DNA of 64,000 nucleotides from Acidobacteriota bacterium (GTDB lineage: Bacteria > Acidobacteriota > Terriglobia > Acidiferrales > UBA7541): positions 62,001 to 126,000 of the forward strand of contig QHZD01000017.1 of assembly GCA_003225315.1 (NCBI GenBank), given 5' to 3'. Both the position numbers and the translations under genes were made by a program. Of this stretch, positions 16,431 through 25,290 are shown one piece after another; the stretch's first letter is position 1; each line of letters begins with the position of its first letter. The notes under the pieces were generated by a model. It made no database searches. It was given only the letters and a program-made list of their open reading frames with translations, and was not told the DNA's origin.

Positions 16431-17000
16431 TTAGCCTGCTGCAGCCAGCGCCTCTCGCAAACGCGCAGCGCCATTCTCGCTTTCCAGAAGGAACGGTTTT
16501 CCGTGATCCAGCAGCACCGGGCATCCCAAATCCATCGCCACAATATCATCCAAGACGACCGCGAGTTCTTCTGTGATGGCCATTACACGCTTTGGTTTGA
16601 GCGACCGTCGGATCCGTGCGGCCACCGCCGCCAGCCGCTTCTTCAAAGCGGCCTGTATACCCCCTTTCAAGTTTCGCTCATCTTCGAGTGGGCACTCCGA
16701 TACATGCGTCAGGAAAAACCCCGCCCGCTGAAACTCTGCGTGCACCGCGTCCCGTGTCTTCCCCGCGGGCGAAATTCCCACAGCATCAAGGATTTGTGCT
16801 GCTTCCCCGCAGAACTCGCCGCCGCTGGCGTATAGAGATTCTTCATCCCGCAATGGAGAAAACGCTCCCAGAAGGAGCGTGTGGATGTGCACTGGCCGGC
16901 AACGCGTTGTCCATTCCAAGCGCTGCAGCCGCCGCGTGATATGTTCCGCCGTCGCGGCCTGTCCGCAACCGTCACACACCAAAGTGATTGAGTTCGTCAT
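16431..17000 (-). CDS. Conserved-looking protein of unknown function
   Basis: 189 residues from the ATG at 17000; a longer frame would translate the palindrome at 17020-17041 and is less likely. Near the N-terminus a CDGCG pair suggests a possible metal site. The middle has HIHTLLLGAFSP and FFLTHVSECPLE, and the C-terminal half reads AARIRRSLKPKRVMAITEEL then CPVLLDHGKPF. The arrangement vaguely recalls uracil-DNA-glycosylase-fold proteins, but I do not recognise the family. It stands alone between the ccm operon and the ferredoxin-like gene. No signal peptide or membrane helix is present. Confidence 0.6.
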   Translation of the reverse strand: MTNSITLVCDGCGQAATAEHITRRLQRLEWTTRCRPVHIHTLLLGAFSPLRDEESLYASGGEFCGEAAQILDAVGISPAGKTRDAVHAEFQRAGFFLTHVSECPLEDERNLKGGIQAALKKRLAAVAARIRRSLKPKRVMAITEELAVVLDDIVAMDLGCPVLLDHGKPFLLESENGAARLREALAAAG

Positions 17001-17019
17001 GATTGGCAAGATTTTGTAG

Positions 17020-17041
17020 GGGCCGGACTTTAGCCCGGCCC
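17020..17041. repeat. REP-like palindrome
   Basis: GGGCCGG (17020-17026) and CCGGCCC (17035-17041) flank the loop ACTTTAGC. The GTAGGGGCCGGACTTTAGCC style recurs loosely at 43.3 kb (gccgggctt/aaagcccggc...gtagggcc). It lies 20 bp upstream of a gene start with no obvious Shine-Dalgarno. Confidence 0.5.
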
Positions 17042-17067
17042 TCATTCAGAATGTAGTGGAATGGTGC

Positions 17068-17125
17068 GACGACTGCAAATCCAGGCGTGATGGTCTTTAC
17101 TTCTTACTGACCACTGAGGACTGAC
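17068..17125. repeat. Short degenerate tandem of ACTGACNA units
   Basis: The stretch ACTGACCACTGAGGACTGAC followed by AACTG repeats a 7-10-nt word imperfectly. It looks like a remnant of an intergenic repeat; no function is suggested. Confidence 0.3.
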
Positions 17126-17135
17126 AACTGCAAAC

Positions 17136-17456
17136 TTAGGAAGTAACCGGCGTGTCCGCCGGCAGCTTCGCGCGCAGGCACCACTTCAGCTCCTGGCTCA
17201 TTTCCGTGATTTCCATCCCCGGCATCACGATGAACTTGCAGCTCAGCATCTCACGCGGCTCGTCCTCGTCCGGCAGTTGGCAGGTCACGCGGCAATACTG
17301 ACAATCCTGATTCCAGCAGAAGCGCCCGTATGGGATCGTTTCCGGGCTAATGAATTGAAAGCACCGCAAGAGCGAATTCCGCTCCGGGACTTGAAACTTT
17401 TTGCCAAAGACTGTGATCGCCACCAGCTTTTCATAAGGACGGAAGGGTTCCGACAT
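17136..17456 (-). CDS. 2Fe-2S ferredoxin-like protein
   Basis: 106 residues. The pattern is that of a plant-type/NuoG N-terminal 2Fe-2S domain: a beta-hairpin with ITVFGKKFQVPERNSLL, then the Cys cluster RFCWNQDCQYCRVTC (C-x4-C-x2-C) near residues 47-58, and the fourth Cys in MLSCKFIVMPGMEI. It is probably a small electron carrier or a cluster-binding subunit of unknown partner. AGGA lies 7 nt before the ATG; a longer frame to 17591 has no better start. No neighbouring redox enzyme reveals its partner. Confidence 0.65.
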   Translation of the reverse strand: MSEPFRPYEKLVAITVFGKKFQVPERNSLLRCFQFISPETIPYGRFCWNQDCQYCRVTCQLPDEDEPREMLSCKFIVMPGMEITEMSQELKWCLRAKLPADTPVTS

Positions 17457-17667
17457 AATGAATCCTGTTCTCCGTGACCCGGTCCTGCGTCCTCGCGGGA
17501 CTTTCCCGAACCGGAACACCAGGTTGAGTGCCTCATCAGAGTAGACCGCGAATTTCACCCGCACAACGCCGCGTCTTGCCCGCGTTCCCAATCTGCCACG
17601 GGGTACTCTCCCGCCTTCGCAGGTCTGTCCACGCGCGACTCAATTTACGTTTGGATAGAAGAAGGAA

Positions 17668-17703
17668 ATGCCCAGGCCGCGCACCGTGCCGCGACCTGGG
17701 CAT
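17668..17703 (-). terminator. Hairpin after the sialidase-like gene
   Basis: ATGCCCAGG and CCTGGGCAT pair perfectly, with an inner GC-rich stem, five bases past the stop. On the minus strand it is followed by TTTCCTTCTTC, a weak pyrimidine run. It is probably the terminator of the large secreted-protein gene. Confidence 0.5.
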
Positions 17704-17707
17704 CGCT

Positions 17708-20371
17708 CTAGTGTTGCGGCCGGTGCTGGTCCTTCTGCCGGTCTGACTTCCGTTCCGATTCTCTGTCCGACTTGCGGTCCGAGTCTCGATCCGAGTCCCG
17801 GTCCCAGCGCGGTCTCGTCCCATTTGTTGTCTGGCTCCCCACCGAAACCTGGGCCGAAGCCGAGCTCTGGTTGCCGGAGGCATCCCGAGCCATATAGGTG
17901 ACGGTGTAGATGCGGCCAGTTCCCATTCCGGAGCGCTCTGCGCGCAAGAGGAACGACCGCACATCCGTCCCGAACGGGATTGGTCCGCCGCCTATTGCCT
18001 GGATGTCACTCGGCTGATCTCCATCGCCCAGGCCTTCGTCTGGCTCATTGCTGGTAATCGACACAAGAGCGACCGTCGGATTCGCATCGCAACTGTCGTT
18101 TGCATTGACTGTTGCATTGATTTGCATCAGCCTGTGGTTCGGCGGCCAGAGAGCGTTCGGAGACAACGCAACGTGCAGGGAAGGCGCGGTCGTGTCTCGA
18201 ACAGTTACGTGCGTTGTCGCCATGGAGCTGAGGCCCCCCGTGTCAGTGACGGTCAATGTAAACGTGTGCGTACCCATCGCCGGTGTCAACTGAACAACGG
18301 CCGTGGTACCTACCACACTGCCCGACTCATTCTTCCAAACGAAGCTGAGCGCATCACCGTCGGGATCGCTGGACTTAGACCCGTCCAATATCACACGCAT
18401 GCCCTGCCCTGTGCATTCCAGGGTTTGGTCAGCGCTTGCGATTGCGACTGGCGGGTGGTTTACCGCCACTACCGTGACGACTGTGCCAGCCGTGGAACTG
18501 AGGCCTCCGGGATCGGTGACCGTCAGCGTAAAGGTGTGCGCGCCCACCGGCAGCGTCAACTGAACAACGGCCGTGGTGCCTACCACATTGCCCGCCCCAT
18601 CTTTCCAGACAGAGCTGAGCACATCTCCGTCGGGATCGCTGGACTTGGATCCATCCAATTGCACGGATGTCCCGCCCGGTCCGGTGGCGTTAACCGTTTG
18701 GTTCGGACCGGCGTTTGCCATTGGCGGGTGGTTTACTGCCACTACAGTGATAACGGTGCTCGCCATGGAACTGAGGCCCCCTGGATCGGTGACCGTCAGC
18801 GTAAATGTGTGCATGCCCACCGGCAGCGTCAACTGAACAACGGCCGTGGTGCCCACCACATTGCCCGCCTCATCCTTCCAAACAAAGCTGAGCACATCCT
18901 GGTCAGGATCGCTGGACTTGGATCCGTCCAACTGCACGGATGTCCCGCCTGGGCCGGTGGAGTCAACCGTTTGGTCCATACCTGCGTCGGCCACTGGCGG
19001 ACGATTGGTCACTATGTTACCCGTCATTCGGCTGAAAAGGATTTGTGACACGCCGGGCGTGCTGTCCTGCCAGGCCACGTTAATGTCGCCGCTCTTGTCC
19101 GCAGCGATCTGTGCGGCCGTAGATAGGCCCGAGTTGTTGGAAAGGTTGAGCGGCACGGAAAGAAACGTCGCGCCTGAATCTGTCGAACGGGTGAAGAGGA
19201 TGTCGCGATTGCCTGGAGTGGTGTCTTCCCAAGCCACGTTGATATTGGCGCCGGCATCGACAGTTAGCCATGCGTTGGAAGAAGACCCTGTGTTATGCGA
19301 CAGATTCTGCGCGCTGGAGAACGTCGCGCCCGCATCGCCCGAACGAACGAAGTAGATGTCTGCGGGACTGCTTTCTTCCCAAACGACGTTAATGTTGCCC
19401 GCGGCATCCACAAAGAGTTGTGGGCTCCCAGATGAGCCAGGAGTCCCGGACAGATTCTTAGGGGACGAGAAGGTCGTGCCGTTATCTACCGAACGGCTGA
19501 GGAAAATGTCGAAATTGCCTCCGCAATCGTTCGACCAGACTACGTTGATATTGGCGCCAAGATCTACACCGATCCTCGGACTGTTGGAGTTAGCAATACA
19601 ATTACCAAGCGGGTTTGAGAGATTCACGGGTGGCGAGAAGGTCGTGCCATTATCAGTCGAGCGGCTGAAGGAAATGTCCGAGTGGCTGGCAATATCATCT
19701 TCCCAAACCACGTTGATGTTGCCGCTCTTATCCACGGCGATTTGCGGACCCATCGACCCGCTAGGGTTGGTTGACACCATCTTCGGCGCCGAAAACGTAT
19801 TCCCTCCGTCGCTCGAGCCGCTGAACCAGACGGCGAGATTGCCAGTGTCGCTCTCCCAGACGACGTTGATGTTGCCTGCCGTATCCACGGCGATCTGTGG
19901 AACGGAAAACAAAGCAGTGTTCATTGTCGCGGAGAGATTCGTTGGCGCGGAGAAAGTCATGCCCCCATCGGATGAGCGGCTGAAAAAGATATTGGAGGTA
20001 CCAAAACTGCAGTCGGGACTGTCCTCCCACACTATATTGATGTTGGCGCCCGCGTCCACGGCCATGACCGGACTGAAGGAGCATCCCAGGCTATTGGAGA
20101 CCTGCTTTGCCGCCGGGGTCGGAAGGAAGGTCGCTCCCCCATCGGTAGAATGGCTGAACAGGATGTTAGAGTTGTTGGCAGTGTCATCCTCCCAAGCCAT
20201 GTAGATGTTCCCAGCAGCATCCACGGCGATCTGCGGGGTGAATGAATAATCCGCATTGTTCGACACATTCTTCGGCGTGGAAAACTGTTGCGACCGTGCA
20301 GGACTGCACAGTACTGACAATCCGAGCATCAAAATTGCGGCGGTGTGACCCCAACGCTTGGAGTAAACCAT
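17708..20371 (-). CDS. Large secreted sialidase-like (BNR/Asp-box) protein with three PKD-type repeats
   Basis: 887 residues. The start is fixed by AAGGAGG 6 nt before the ATG at 20371. A signal peptide ends near ARSQQ (residue 29). Residues about 30-460 contain nine to ten propeller repeats of about 48 residues with cores such as GNINVVWED and DISFSRSTDNGTTFSPP, the Asp-box style of sialidases. The Arg triad of true sialidases is not evident, so binding rather than hydrolysis is likely. Three near-identical PKD/REJ domains of about 91 residues follow (RPPVADAGMDQTV... and HPPMANAGPNQTV...). Next is a beta domain beginning DTTAPSLHVALSPNALWPP and a 35-residue tail rich in DRDSDRKSD. It is probably a cell-surface or extracellular protein. 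Confidence 0.8.
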   Translation of the reverse strand: MVYSKRWGHTAAILMLGLSVLCSPARSQQFSTPKNVSNNADYSFTPQIAVDAAGNIYMAWEDDTANNSNILFSHSTDGGATFLPTPAAKQVSNSLGCSFSPVMAVDAGANINIVWEDSPDCSFGTSNIFFSRSSDGGMTFSAPTNLSATMNTALFSVPQIAVDTAGNINVVWESDTGNLAVWFSGSSDGGNTFSAPKMVSTNPSGSMGPQIAVDKSGNINVVWEDDIASHSDISFSRSTDNGTTFSPPVNLSNPLGNCIANSNSPRIGVDLGANINVVWSNDCGGNFDIFLSRSVDNGTTFSSPKNLSGTPGSSGSPQLFVDAAGNINVVWEESSPADIYFVRSGDAGATFSSAQNLSHNTGSSSNAWLTVDAGANINVAWEDTTPGNRDILFTRSTDSGATFLSVPLNLSNNSGLSTAAQIAADKSGDINVAWQDSTPGVSQILFSRMTGNIVTNRPPVADAGMDQTVDSTGPGGTSVQLDGSKSSDPDQDVLSFVWKDEAGNVVGTTAVVQLTLPVGMHTFTLTVTDPGGLSSMASTVITVVAVNHPPMANAGPNQTVNATGPGGTSVQLDGSKSSDPDGDVLSSVWKDGAGNVVGTTAVVQLTLPVGAHTFTLTVTDPGGLSSTAGTVVTVVAVNHPPVAIASADQTLECTGQGMRVILDGSKSSDPDGDALSFVWKNESGSVVGTTAVVQLTPAMGTHTFTLTVTDTGGLSSMATTHVTVRDTTAPSLHVALSPNALWPPNHRLMQINATVNANDSCDANPTVALVSITSNEPDEGLGDGDQPSDIQAIGGGPIPFGTDVRSFLLRAERSGMGTGRIYTVTYMARDASGNQSSASAQVSVGSQTTNGTRPRWDRDSDRDSDRKSDRESERKSDRQKDQHRPQH
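18215..18990. repeat. Three tandem copies of a ~270-273-bp unit encoding PKD domains
   Basis: The words CTGAACAACGGCCGTGGT, CGGGATCGCTGGACTTGGA and GGCGGGTGGTTTAC recur at about 270-273-bp spacing. The middle and right copies are the closest. This is in-frame domain duplication inside the secreted protein, not a mobile element. It could recombine and change domain number. Confidence 0.85.
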
Positions 20372-20742
20372 GGCTGGCCTCCTTGTCGGCGAGCGGCGAC
20401 CTAAACGGGCGACACAGACACCAATCCGACCATCGGAATGCAAGAGAAATTGCCCCTGGCCAGCCCTGCGGGGAACTTCTGAACTGGCCCTTCTGTGGGG
20501 CTACTTTGGATAGGCTCGCCCTCCCAGCCCAGGGAGAAACGAGCGTGATTTCTACACTCAGTATACAGAAATGGGGACGAATGAAAAGGGAAAACAGGTT
20601 GGCTATGTGTCTATTCAGCCAATAGAGTCTCCGGTTCGCTCCCGCGGGATACTCGCTCCAAGTAAGGCCTATCGTTTCAAAGTAAGCCCTTTAAAATGAA
20701 TGTCTTAAAAACACCGCGGCATCACCTTATTTCAATTCTTCC

Positions 20743-20770
20743 TTGAATTTTCTTTGCTGTGTGGTATACT
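20743..20770 (+). promoter_or_regulatory. Promoter-like site upstream of repeat element copy A
   Basis: TTGAAT (20743-20748), a 16-nt spacer and TATACT (20765-20770) read toward the repeat element. No gene follows on this strand for more than 1.5 kb, so a non-coding transcript is the simplest product if the site is active. Confidence 0.5.
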
Positions 20771-20842
20771 AGCTTTTAGGTAATTCCGTGCACCGCGTCG
20801 GTTCCGACCTTTCCAGTCACCAAGCATATTTGATCTAAGCCG

Positions 20843-21000
20843 TTTAGAATCAACACTTGTGAAAGAGTCCGATGGAACTCAGTGTAACCCCTTTCAGAAT
20901 CAACACTTATGGATGTGCCCCGTAAGTGTTGATTCTAAACCACTTACTTAGACTCTAAGTCCTTTAGATGCAACACTTACAAAAAACATAGAGCGGGTGG
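20843..21000 (+). repeat. Composite repeat element, copy A (possible structured RNA)
   Basis: Four copies of a ~20-bp unit (consensus CCTTTAGAATCAACACTTAC) lie in the order forward (20843-20859), forward (20892-20909), inverted (20923-20939), forward with tail (20958-21000). Units two and three make a perfect 14-bp hairpin (AGAATCAACACTTA/TAAGTGTTGATTCT) with a 13-nt loop. The last unit, with GATGC in place of GAATC, and its tail (ACAAAAAACATAGAG then CGGGTGG) recur almost unchanged in copy B at 39362-39404. Confidence 0.8.
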
Positions 21001-21048
21001 GGTTGTTATGGTTAACCAGATACCGCGATAAACCGTGCCTTACCCGAC

Positions 21049-22575
21049 TCACGGACTCTTCGGTGCCAACTGATAGCTCACAAACGCAAACTGCTTCCCG
21101 TCCGGCGACCAGGAAGGAACGTTCATCGTTCCCTGCCCGCCAAACAATTTCGCCAGCACGGTGATCTTCTTGTCTCTCAGCGTCATCATGCGCAGCATCA
21201 CGTCTTTGTTCTCGGGATGGCCCTTGACGCTCGCGTCATACGTCAGGAACACCATCTTTTCACCGTCCGGCGAAAGGTGTGGAAACCAGTCGTTCTCTTC
21301 GCCAAACGTAATCTGTTCTTGTTCGCTTCCATCCGCGCGCATCCGCCAGATCTGCATACGCCCCGTGCGCTCAGAGTTGAAGTAAATGTACTTCCCGTCC
21401 GGAGAATATTCCGGACCATCGTCCAGCCCCTTGGCGGTCGTCAGTTGCTTCTCCTCGCCGCCCGCCACGGGAATCGCGTAGATATCGAAATCGCCGTTCC
21501 GCTCGCCGACGAACGCAAGGGTCTTTCCATCCGGAGACCAGCCATGCCAATACGAAGGAGATTTTTGCGTGATGCGTCGCGGCGCGCCGCCGCTGATCGG
21601 CACAATGTAAACGAGTGATCGATGCTCCTCCTGCGAGTTGTCGCTGATCGCCAACTGCGTGCCGTCCGGCGAAATACCGTGGTCGTTGTTGCATCTCGTC
21701 GCGAATCCTGTGGCCAAGACTTGCGGAATCCCGCCCGTAACAGGAATCTTCTCGATCCGCCCGTTTCGGTTGAAGAGCAGGTTTTTGCCATCGGGCATCC
21801 AGTTGGGCGCCTCGAACCTCTCCGGTGCAACGTAAATCGCGCGCCGGTCCGTGGAGGCCACGTTGATGATTTCGAGCGTGCTGTACAGCGTGGAAGAAGC
21901 GGGGGCCACCGGCTCTGCCGCCTTCAACTCGACGTTCGAGAACACCGCTTTTTCCACCACGTTTTTATCATGGCTGCAAACGCCAATGCCCACGTAAAAC
22001 GGCTCTTTCAGCGCGATTCGCATGGACCCGCTCGCCAAATGGAATTCGCCCTTTTCATCCGCGAGCCACATCGAAAAGTACGCGCCGCGTTTTTCAATCC
22101 GCAAACGCTTGGGTGCGGAAAAATTGGCCTGGATTTCGCGCGTGGCGGCAGCTTTCTCTTCGCGGTATTGCAGTGAAGTCAAACCGCTGCCATGCAGTGC
22201 GACGTCAGCGTACGGAGAATCCATGTCCAGGCTCTGGCGGATCATCAGGACTGCTTTGCGGTGCTCGTTCACGCCCTTGCCCAGAAATGTAATGTCTGCC
22301 ATCAGCGTCACGTCGCCGGACATTTTCTTCCACACGAATTGGAACGCATCGCTCTCGGACCACATGTTCTCGCCGCTACCGGCAATCGTGTAACTGTGTT
22401 TCACCGCGTCGTATTCCGCGGAACCGGGATGCAGAACAGTTCCAATATCTCCATGACTTTCAAAAATACCCACGGGCGCGCCAGATTGCTCCGCCACAAC
22501 GTCATTTCTGGAGGTGAATACCAACACCAATGTGAAAGCGAGCGCCGTAAATGAATCCATTTTCTTTCCAAACAC
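21049..22575 (-). CDS. Exported TolB-like beta-propeller protein with laminin-G/DUF1349-like N-domain
   Basis: 508 residues from the GTG at 22575, chosen because GGAGG lies 8 nt upstream; an ATG 5 codons later is also possible. A signal peptide ([14 protein letters not shown]) is followed by a jelly-roll domain of about 190 residues ([19 protein letters not shown]..., [15 protein letters not shown]). A TolB/WD40-like propeller comes next with repeats of [26 protein letters not shown] and SPDGEKMVF. Such proteins bind polymers or act as oligomeric scaffolds in the periplasm. No catalytic peptidase domain follows, so it is not an S9 peptidase. Confidence 0.75.
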   Translation of the reverse strand: MFGKKMDSFTALAFTLVLVFTSRNDVVAEQSGAPVGIFESHGDIGTVLHPGSAEYDAVKHSYTIAGSGENMWSESDAFQFVWKKMSGDVTLMADITFLGKGVNEHRKAVLMIRQSLDMDSPYADVALHGSGLTSLQYREEKAAATREIQANFSAPKRLRIEKRGAYFSMWLADEKGEFHLASGSMRIALKEPFYVGIGVCSHDKNVVEKAVFSNVELKAAEPVAPASSTLYSTLEIINVASTDRRAIYVAPERFEAPNWMPDGKNLLFNRNGRIEKIPVTGGIPQVLATGFATRCNNDHGISPDGTQLAISDNSQEEHRSLVYIVPISGGAPRRITQKSPSYWHGWSPDGKTLAFVGERNGDFDIYAIPVAGGEEKQLTTAKGLDDGPEYSPDGKYIYFNSERTGRMQIWRMRADGSEQEQITFGEENDWFPHLSPDGEKMVFLTYDASVKGHPENKDVMLRMMTLRDKKITVLAKLFGGQGTMNVPSWSPDGKQFAFVSYQLAPKSP

Positions 22576-22753
22576 GATGGATTCCTCCACCCTGAAAAAC
22601 GAAAGGGGAACGTTAGGATGCTCACTAACAATTGTCAATTCTTTGTGTGTCCGCGTAGGCCGCCAGAAGTCTCCGTCGATCGATTCCCCGGGTGGCCGTC
22701 ATTTCCCTTTTCTTCGCTCGCGTGTTATCTTCGCCGTCTCAGGGGGAATTTTC

Positions 22754-23230
22754 ATGTCTGTGAATAAAGTCATTCTCGTCGGCCGTCTGGGCCGCGATCC
22801 CGAAACGCGCTATACGGGCGGCGGCCAGGCCGTCGCAAATTTCTCCGTCGCCACCGACGAATCGTACAAAGACAAAAATGGCGAGCGTCAGAAGCGCACC
22901 GAATGGCATCGCATCACTGCCTGGGGCAAGCTTGCGGAGATCTGCCAGCAGTACCTCAAAAAGGGGACCATGGTCTATATCGAGGGCCGCATCCAATCCC
23001 GCGAATGGCAGGACAAGGAAGGCCAAAAGCGAACCAGCTTCGATATCGTGGCAAACACTATGAAGATGTTAAGCTCGCGAGCCGAAGGCGCTGCAGCGGG
23101 AGGTGGTGGCGTGCGCCCCAGTAGTGGCGACGACTTTGAGCCGCACGCTGCACCTGCTGACGATTCTTACGGCGGCAGTGCCGCTCCTGCTGGCGGTCCT
23201 GAGATTTCCGACGAAGATATTCCCTTCTAA
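22754..23230 (+). CDS. ssb: Single-stranded DNA-binding protein
   Basis: 158 residues with AGGGGG 7 nt before the ATG. The OB-fold begins [19 protein letters not shown] and contains [15 protein letters not shown] and [16 protein letters not shown] Gly/Ala-rich linker leads to the acidic tip ISDEDIPF that recruits replication and repair proteins. It acts as a tetramer on ssDNA. The longer upstream frame has no signal and would begin inside the neighbouring promoter region. Confidence 0.95.
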   Translation: MSVNKVILVGRLGRDPETRYTGGGQAVANFSVATDESYKDKNGERQKRTEWHRITAWGKLAEICQQYLKKGTMVYIEGRIQSREWQDKEGQKRTSFDIVANTMKMLSSRAEGAAAGGGGVRPSSGDDFEPHAAPADDSYGGSAAPAGGPEISDEDIPF

Positions 23231-23232
23231 GT

Positions 23233-23259
23233 AGCACAGCCACTCTTGGCTGTGCTTTC
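23233..23259 (+). terminator. Hairpin after ssb
   Basis: AGCACAGCC and GGCTGTGCT form a 9-bp stem with loop ACTCTT, three bases past the ssb stop, followed by a short TTTC. It may be a weak terminator or a dispersed palindrome. Confidence 0.5.
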
Positions 23260-23323
23260 AGTAGAAAGCAATAGAGTGCAATTAGCGTCAGTTCGTGAGA
23301 ACGAAAGAGTAGGCCCCTCGTCG

Positions 23324-24325
23324 ATGCATACTACCAATCGTCAGCTTCGGCTGCAATCGCGCCCCAAAGGCCTGCTTGCTCCGGGCGATCTTCAATTAGT
23401 CGAATCTCCAGTGCCGGAACTGAAAGATGGCCAAGCGTTGGCCCGCCTAAAGTATCTTTCTATCGACCCCACCATGCGCGTCTGGATGGCCGCGGATACC
23501 TATCTTCCCGCTGTGCCCATTGGCGAAGTCATGCGCGCCTTGGGCTTCGCGGAAATCATCGAGTCACGCCACCCCGGTTACAAGAAGGGCGACCGCGTCA
23601 CGGGCCTAACAGGCCTGCAAGACTACGTTATCATCGACGCATCTGCGAAACAGTTCTTCCAAAAAGTTCCGAAGATTCCTTTCGTTTCCGACACCGTCTT
23701 CCTCGGCGTCCTCGGCATGAACGGCCTCACCGCTTTTTTCGGTATGGAAATCGCGGCGCCGAAGAAGGGTGAAACCCTTGTCGTCTCCGCCGCTGCAGGC
23801 GCCACTGGCAGCATCGCCGGGCAAATTGCGAAAATTCACGGCTGCCGCGTCGTTGGGATTGCCGGCACGGATGACAAGTGCGCCTGGATCACCAAAGAGC
23901 TTGGATTCGACGCCGCGATCAACTACAAGCATCCGGATTGGAAAGAAAAACTCGCTGCCGCGACTCCCAACGGAATCGACATCGATTTTGAAAATGTCGG
24001 CGGCGAAATTATGCAGGAGGTCTTGAACCGTATGAATCTCCACGGCCGCGTGGTGGTCTGCGGTTTAATCTCCGGCTATACCAAGGAAGATCCCGCTCTC
24101 GTCAGTCTTGGCAACATTCTGGTGAGGCGTCTGCGCGTTCGGGGCTTCATCATACTGGATTATGCTTCGCGCTTTATGGAAGCCGCAACGCAGCTGGGTC
24201 AGTGGAAAATGTTCGGTAAGCTGAAGGACCGCGAGACGATCGTGGAAGGACTCGAGAAAGCGCCCGACGCCGTCAACATGCTCTTCACCGGCAGCAACAT
24301 CGGCAAACTAATCGTAAAAGTCTGA
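23324..24325 (+). CDS. Zinc-independent MDR-family NADP-dependent oxidoreductase
   Basis: 333 residues from the ATG at 23324; a TTG start further upstream lies in the ssb terminator. It has the GroES-like N-domain and the Rossmann site AAAGATGSIAGQIAKIHGCRVVGIAG, split here as AAAGATGSIAG and IHGCRVVGIAG. The family motifs KYLSIDPTMRVWM, GLTAFFGM and FENVGGEIMQEVLNRM place it with leukotriene B4 12-hydroxydehydrogenase/CurA-type enone reductases. It likely reduces alpha,beta-unsaturated carbonyls with NADPH in the cytoplasm. The natural substrate is unknown. Confidence 0.85.
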   Translation: MHTTNRQLRLQSRPKGLLAPGDLQLVESPVPELKDGQALARLKYLSIDPTMRVWMAADTYLPAVPIGEVMRALGFAEIIESRHPGYKKGDRVTGLTGLQDYVIIDASAKQFFQKVPKIPFVSDTVFLGVLGMNGLTAFFGMEIAAPKKGETLVVSAAAGATGSIAGQIAKIHGCRVVGIAGTDDKCAWITKELGFDAAINYKHPDWKEKLAAATPNGIDIDFENVGGEIMQEVLNRMNLHGRVVVCGLISGYTKEDPALVSLGNILVRRLRVRGFIILDYASRFMEAATQLGQWKMFGKLKDRETIVEGLEKAPDAVNMLFTGSNIGKLIVKV

Positions 24326-24348
24326 TAGCCTCGCTAAATTGCGGCAGT

Positions 24349-24750
24349 TTACTTCGAGGAATTGCGCTTTTTTTGCTGGTCGAGGCTTTTCAAAAACTCT
24401 TCAAACTTGGGTTTTTGCTCTGGCGTAAGGACCGCGCGGAGCTGGTCGCGCCCTTTTTGACGGATCTGCTCGAACTGCGCGTCCGTCTGATCGTGGAGGG
24501 CCTTCGCCTCGCCATGCTTCTGCAGCAGAATAGCATCCACTTGCTGGCTTTGAGCGCTCGTCAAGCCCAGCGCCTCAGTGAGTTCACGCACCCTATGCGC
24601 CCGTCGCTCCGGCTCCGGCAAAGGACTGCTTGCCGCTGACACCGAGCGGTGCGCGAAACCGTAACCGATCACCCCGCCTAGAGCCGCACCCAGAAGAAAC
24701 ACGATGCCGACCCAGAGGGCCGCCTTCCGGGTTGCCGACATTTCGCTCAT
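24349..24750 (-). CDS. Periplasmic CpxP/Spy-like heavy-metal-sensor-type protein
   Basis: 133 residues. An N-terminal membrane segment (ALWVGIVFLLGAALGGVIGYG) is followed by a helical domain with RVRELTEALGLTSAQSQQVD and LRAVLTPEQKPKFEEFLKSL. These two LTxxQ-type repeats are typical of the CpxP/Spy/CnrX/ZraP group. It probably senses or buffers envelope stress. Its ATG overlaps the anti-sigma stop (ATGA), forming a sigma/anti-sigma/sensor operon. Confidence 0.75.
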   Translation of the reverse strand: MSEMSATRKAALWVGIVFLLGAALGGVIGYGFAHRSVSAASSPLPEPERRAHRVRELTEALGLTSAQSQQVDAILLQKHGEAKALHDQTDAQFEQIRQKGRDQLRAVLTPEQKPKFEEFLKSLDQQKKRNSSK

Positions 24751-25259
24751 CGATTGTTCTCCTGTGCCGGGACGAGCACATCGTCCAGATTCACGGGAGG
24801 CGGTGTCTCGAAAAGTGATTCCTGCGCTGCCAACGAGGCGGCCTGCTGGTTCGGTACTCGGAGTGGCCTTTCGTACAACCACGTGCTTGTCAAAAGCAGC
24901 AGCGCTGCTGAAGCGAATGCGAGCCTCGAAGCAAATTTTGGCACCGCGAGCCACGTGCTCGCCGCTTCCGCCAATTCTCTCTCGCGTGCGGCAATGGCTG
25001 CGATCACCCGTGTCGAAAACCACGGTCTCGATTGCCCTGCACTGGAACTAACGCCCTTGAAGATCTCTCGTGTCGTGAGAATATCCTGCGCCGCGGCCTG
25101 GCAACCCTCGCATGCGGCGACGTGGTGGCGCTGCGCCGCGGACCAGCCCTCGCTCAATTCTTCAATACGCGCAGCCGCAGGACGAGCCGCTGCGCAATCC
25201 TCCAACAAGTCCCGCAACTTCGCGCACTCGTCATTGTTCCGCTTCAGCAGGTTCCACAT
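24747..25259 (-). CDS. Membrane-anchored anti-sigma factor (zinc-finger type)
   Basis: 170 residues. The N-terminal cytoplasmic region has CAKLRDLLEDCAAARP and RHHVAACEGCQAAAQD, an HxxxCxxC ZAS motif near residue 45. A membrane helix (FASRLAFASAALLLLTSTWLY) lies near residue 115, and a short periplasmic tail follows. It should hold the adjacent ECF sigma factor inactive until an envelope signal. It starts 31 nt after the sigma gene and is translationally coupled to the CpxP-like gene. Confidence 0.8.
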   Translation of the reverse strand: MWNLLKRNNDECAKLRDLLEDCAAARPAAARIEELSEGWSAAQRHHVAACEGCQAAAQDILTTREIFKGVSSSAGQSRPWFSTRVIAAIAARERELAEAASTWLAVPKFASRLAFASAALLLLTSTWLYERPLRVPNQQAASLAAQESLFETPPPVNLDDVLVPAQENNR

Positions 25260-25290
25260 ACCCGCCTCCTTACCGCTCTTGCTTTCAGCA

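Larger units (their letters stand above)
20372..21048. other. Gene-free 677-bp region carrying repeat element copy A
   Basis: No credible coding frame is present. It holds the upstream region of the secreted sialidase-like gene, a plus-strand promoter-like site (20743-20770) and composite repeat element copy A (20843-21000). The remainder shows nothing recognisable. Confidence 0.7.

Noticed and set aside
18215-18990. Regularly spaced direct repeats as a possible CRISPR array
   Set aside because: The ~270-bp period and open reading frame show duplicated PKD domains; there are no short repeats with unique spacers and no cas genes.
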